Origin: Mageeibacillus sp. UBA1212
GTDB lineage: Bacteria > Bacillota > Clostridia > UBA1212
Reading direction: 5' to 3'
DNA length: 42,240 nucleotides
Assembly (NCBI GenBank): GCA_002309655.1
Contig: DBXM01000004.1
Span: 7,679-49,918, forward strand
The notes under the pieces were generated by a model. That model was not told where the DNA came from and did no database searches. It saw only the letters and a list, made by a program, of their open reading frames with translations. Positions 39,561-42,240 of this stretch are shown in pieces; position 1 is the stretch's first letter, and each line of letters opens with the position of its first letter. The position numbers and the translations under genes were made by a program.

Positions 39561-40640
39561 ATGAAACACGCGAACCCGAAAAGAACAGGCTTTTTGCGGG
39601 CGGCGGCGCTCACTGTTGCCGCGGCTTTGTTCGTATGCGTGTGCTCTTCGTGCGGCATCATAACGATCGTGCACAATTCGACCCCGCGGCCGGACGTAAC
39701 GGAAGCCCCGACGCCCGAAAGGACGCCCGAACCGGTGAGGTTCACGGTGGAATTCGACGAAAACGAGCTGTTCCCGGACGATAACGCGGAAATAGCGGCG
39801 CGCCACATCGACCCCGCAATCAAAAAGGCGGTGGCGCTTCTCAATACGGTGGATTCACGCGAGCTGAACATTCTGAACGAGGGCCCCGCGCCGGCGGCCA
39901 AAGCGCGCGACAAGATCAAAAACGAGCTGTCGCTCAAAATCTACGACGAAATCGAAAGAGCCGCAGAGTCCTACGGCGACTTCTCGATAAACGAAAACGA
40001 CTACCCGGGCGTCTCGAACTTTTTCGGCGTTGTCGTCACCGCGACCGACGCGCTTCACGTGGACAGGAAGGACCTGTACCTCTACTCGGACATCACGTCA
40101 GAGGGCCTTTTCAACGAGATCTACAAACTTCAGTACTACATGCCCAACGAGTGGCTGTCGCATCCGACGGATGACAGGCAGGCCGTCAGGAACGCGGTAG
40201 ACGTTTTCAACAAGACGGTCGACAGGGTAATCGAGAAAATGCCGGCGGGAATGAGCAACTTCTACAAGTGCTGGTACTTCGCGCTGGTGATTTCTGCGGC
40301 GTGCGTTTACGAGGACTCGCAGGCGTCGGTGCTGGAACCGTACCTGGCGTACAACGTTTTCGTGAACGGGACGACCGTCTGCAGGGGGTACGCGGAGGCG
40401 TTTCAGCTGCTCTGCGGGAAGGCGGGCATCCGCTGCGACTTTATCGCGGGACTCGCGCCGGGAACGGACGAGCGCCACGCCTGGAACCGCGTCTACTCCG
40501 ACGAGGGACCGCTTTACGTCGATGTCACGTGGTACGACAAGGAACGGATCACTGACAACTACTTCCAAGGCGGCGTCTCGTACGTTTTCATGAACGAAAC
40601 CGACTACAAGGCGGCGGGGTACGTTCCCGACGCGGAGTGA
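39561..40640 (+). CDS. transglutaminase-like surface protein (putative lipoprotein)
   Basis: ATG at 39561 is preferred because GGAGGA (39544-39549) lies upstream; the GTG at 39540 precedes that ribosome site. The 359-residue protein opens with a signal sequence (TGFLRAAALTVAAALFVCVC) whose SSC end is an imperfect lipobox, followed by a Pro-Thr-Glu linker. The C-terminal half is a transglutaminase-like cysteine protease fold with a complete triad: Cys274 (GTTVCRGYAEAFQ), His306 (DERHAWNRV) and Asp321 (YVDVTWYD). Proteins of this type in Firmicutes act at the surface, often on wall or surface proteins, but substrates are rarely known. The gene lies between the dispersed repeats and an LCP-family gene. 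Confidence 0.85.
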   Translation: MKHANPKRTGFLRAAALTVAAALFVCVCSSCGIITIVHNSTPRPDVTEAPTPERTPEPVRFTVEFDENELFPDDNAEIAARHIDPAIKKAVALLNTVDSRELNILNEGPAPAAKARDKIKNELSLKIYDEIERAAESYGDFSINENDYPGVSNFFGVVVTATDALHVDRKDLYLYSDITSEGLFNEIYKLQYYMPNEWLSHPTDDRQAVRNAVDVFNKTVDRVIEKMPAGMSNFYKCWYFALVISAACVYEDSQASVLEPYLAYNVFVNGTTVCRGYAEAFQLLCGKAGIRCDFIAGLAPGTDERHAWNRVYSDEGPLYVDVTWYDKERITDNYFQGGVSYVFMNETDYKAAGYVPDAE

Positions 40641-40715
40641 TTCACGCGGAAAAACGGGAAATAAAAAAAGCACGCAAAAATCAAGAAATTTTCAATAAAA
40701 CGGAGTATAATACAG

Positions 40716-40745
40716 TTGCCGGGAAGGTTCTCCGGCGGATATAAT
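40716..40745 (+). promoter_or_regulatory. promoter of the LCP gene
   Basis: TTGCCG (40716-40721), an 18-base spacer and TATAAT (40740-40745) are followed by a short leader of about 32 bases. A second TATAAT lies at 40706-40711, 34 bases upstream but without a good -35, so tandem promoters are possible. Confidence 0.6.
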
Positions 40746-40783
40746 CAAGAAGAACGCGGGAAGCATGCGCTAAGAGAAAGATA

Positions 40784-42124
40784 ATGAAGAAAAATTTTAA
40801 AAAGAAAAAGAATAACGGAACGGGCAGTATGGCGCTGCGCATTTTCGTCAACATTTTCATTGTTGTCTTTGTTGTCGTTTACGTTTCGACGCTCCTGCCG
40901 ATCGTGAAGTTCATGCGCAACAAGCTCAAGGAAGAGCCTCCGGTCGATAATGGCGGAGAGGTTGTTGTGATTAAACCCGGCGACAGCGTTATTGACCTTT
41001 CCGGTCTGCAAGATCTTGAAGAGGTCACTCCGACGCCGGATCCGGAAGAGATAACGGAGGCCCCCACCGAAACTCCGGAGCCAACCGAGGCTCCCACGGA
41101 GGAACCGACGACGCCTCCCGCGACCCAGGATCCGAACGCGACACCGACGCCCACTCCACCCCCCACGCCCACGCCTTCGCCGACTCCGAAACAGGCCGAC
41201 GTGGCCTCGCCGACAGGCACCCCCGCACAGTCGGTTCCGTACGTTCCCGACCCGATAGTGGAGGGCGTCTCCAAAACCGCCGGCTGCAACGTAAAACTCC
41301 AGCCCGACGCCAAAAATATCCTACTTTTAGGCTACGACAACAAATCAGACCTCACGGACACGATGATTGTTGTCAGCATCTGCGAGCGTACCAAAACGGT
41401 TGACTGCTATTCACTGGCGAGGGACGCGTACATTCCTTATACCGGCGCGGTGCAGGACTACCTGGTCAGGACCGGCCTTAACAAGAGCAAGGGTATCTAC
41501 AAGCTGAACGCCTGCTATCCGATCGGAAAGTTCATCAAGTACAAGGACGGCAAGTTCGGCAACTCCGGCATCGATTTTCTCTGCCACATCATCAACGAGA
41601 TGATGCCCGACGCGAACATGCACATCGACGACTACATTTTTGTGGACCCGGACGGCATGGCGAAATTCGTAGATCTTTTCGGCGGCGCGGACGTGTATTT
41701 TTCCGAGGACAGGTGGGTCATGAATTCGGCTACCGGCAAAACGGAGTTGAAATACACAAAGGGCTACCACCACCTCAACGGCGCCGAGACGGTCACGTTC
41801 CTGCGCACCCGTAACCGCTACAACGAGAACGGCAGAATCAGTTCGACCGGCGACCCCTACAGGAAGGCCAACCAGCTTCGCTTTATAAGGGACTTCTCCA
41901 AGAAGGTTATTACGATCGAGAACGTCGGCCGGATCAACGAGATCATGTCGACTGTGTCCGAGTTCGTGTACCACAGCATCAACACGCCGTCGCAGCTCGC
42001 AACGTACACAAAGTTCGCGACGGATTTCGCGGGCGGAAAGTACACGGTGACGACCGTCGTGGTGAGCGGCAGGTCGATCGACCCGGTTGGGGATCACGCC
42101 AGTTACGTGAACCTGATGTACTGA
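40784..42124 (+). CDS. LytR-CpsA-Psr (LCP) family protein
   Basis: The 446-residue protein has a very basic start (MKKNFKKKKNN) and one membrane helix (about 18-40). A long extracellular Pro-Thr-Glu linker follows (about 80-150), then the LCP domain (about 170-400). The domain contains ILLLGYDNKSDLTDTMIVVS, SLARDAYIPYTG, NACYPIG, ETVTFLRTRNRY and DPYRKANQLRFIRDF, with the conserved Arg and Asp residues that bind polyprenyl phosphate. LCP enzymes attach teichoic acids or capsular glycans to peptidoglycan outside the cell. It could ligate the polymer modified by the MBOAT-DHHW pair, but that is inference. The linker is unusually long. A copy of the dispersed repeat begins a few bases after the stop. 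Confidence 0.92.
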   Translation: MKKNFKKKKNNGTGSMALRIFVNIFIVVFVVVYVSTLLPIVKFMRNKLKEEPPVDNGGEVVVIKPGDSVIDLSGLQDLEEVTPTPDPEEITEAPTETPEPTEAPTEEPTTPPATQDPNATPTPTPPPTPTPSPTPKQADVASPTGTPAQSVPYVPDPIVEGVSKTAGCNVKLQPDAKNILLLGYDNKSDLTDTMIVVSICERTKTVDCYSLARDAYIPYTGAVQDYLVRTGLNKSKGIYKLNACYPIGKFIKYKDGKFGNSGIDFLCHIINEMMPDANMHIDDYIFVDPDGMAKFVDLFGGADVYFSEDRWVMNSATGKTELKYTKGYHHLNGAETVTFLRTRNRYNENGRISSTGDPYRKANQLRFIRDFSKKVITIENVGRINEIMSTVSEFVYHSINTPSQLATYTKFATDFAGGKYTVTTVVVSGRSIDPVGDHASYVNLMY

Positions 42125-42127
42125 GAT

Positions 42128-42240
42128 GTGCGTGTTTCCGCTCAGTCTCCGGGTTTAGCTATCGCAAACCACTTCCTCACTTCAAAACGCCGCAGCTTTA
42201 CATTGGCGGCGCGAGCGATTCCGCGAAGCGGTCAAGTGAG
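42128..42240 (+). repeat. structured dispersed repeat, copy 3 (truncated by the window edge)
   Basis: From about 42128 the sequence follows copy 2: GTTTCCGCTCAGTCTCCGG, then a degenerate inner hairpin (GGTTT...AAACC, 42152-42170), a shortened middle, and module B from GCCGCAGCTTTACATTG (42189-42205). In place of CTGGGC/GCCCAG it has CCGC-GAA-GCGG (42221-42231), a different stem in the same place. The right arm lies beyond the window. It starts directly after the LCP stop codon. Confidence 0.8.

Overview
The window looks like the chromosome of an anaerobic Firmicute (Bacillota, probably class Clostridia, possibly an uncultured gut lineage). The basis is moderately high GC by eye, Gram-positive-style SD sequences (GGAGG), an ftsE-ftsX-ctpB type operon, LCP and DHHW wall/polysaccharide proteins, CUT1 sugar transporters without a local ATPase, Thr-Pro-Glu linkers typical of clostridial surface proteins, and frequent GTG and TTG starts. 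The organism assignment is inference. I see no rRNA, tRNA, CRISPR array, transposase, integrase or phage gene.

Layout. (1) 1-3915: the 3' end of a discoidin-domain surface protein, a secreted glycosidase-like protein with a GWNEW motif and a CBM9-like tail, and a PucR/CdaR-type regulator behind a strong promoter with tandem 13-bp repeats. (2) 3961-8271: ftsE, ftsX, a membrane-anchored S41 peptidase and a methyltransferase. (3) 8412-10874 (minus): a GH78-like rhamnosidase. (4) 11041-15345: a PrsA/SurA-like membrane protein behind a structured leader, a DJ-1/PfpI protein behind 10-bp phased A-tracts, and a coiled-coil M23 murein hydrolase (minus). (5) 15472-17504 (minus): an OmpR-type response regulator and sensor kinase. 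(6) 17685-20953: a GH36 alpha-galactosidase and hslO (Hsp33). (7) 20950-24535: an MBOAT O-acyltransferase and a DHHW/AlgJ-like partner, probably acetylating an exported polysaccharide.

(8) 24661-38342 is the centrepiece: one consensus promoter followed by eight tightly packed genes. They encode two complete sugar-transport sets (solute-binding protein plus two permeases each) flanking an NHL-propeller/YIP1-like membrane fusion and a membrane-anchored glycosidase-like protein (DUF5696-like). No ATPase is encoded, so a shared one must serve both transporters. The first binding protein is 1123 residues, has a transmembrane anchor instead of a lipobox, and carries probable carbohydrate-binding modules. 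I read this as a surface glycan capture, processing and import machine.

(9) 38343-42240: a small two-TM protein, a transglutaminase-like lipoprotein and an LCP-family protein. They are separated by three copies of a structured, dispersed non-coding repeat whose stems differ in sequence but stay complementary. Together with the eight-gene operon, these repeats are the most novel-looking content of the window.
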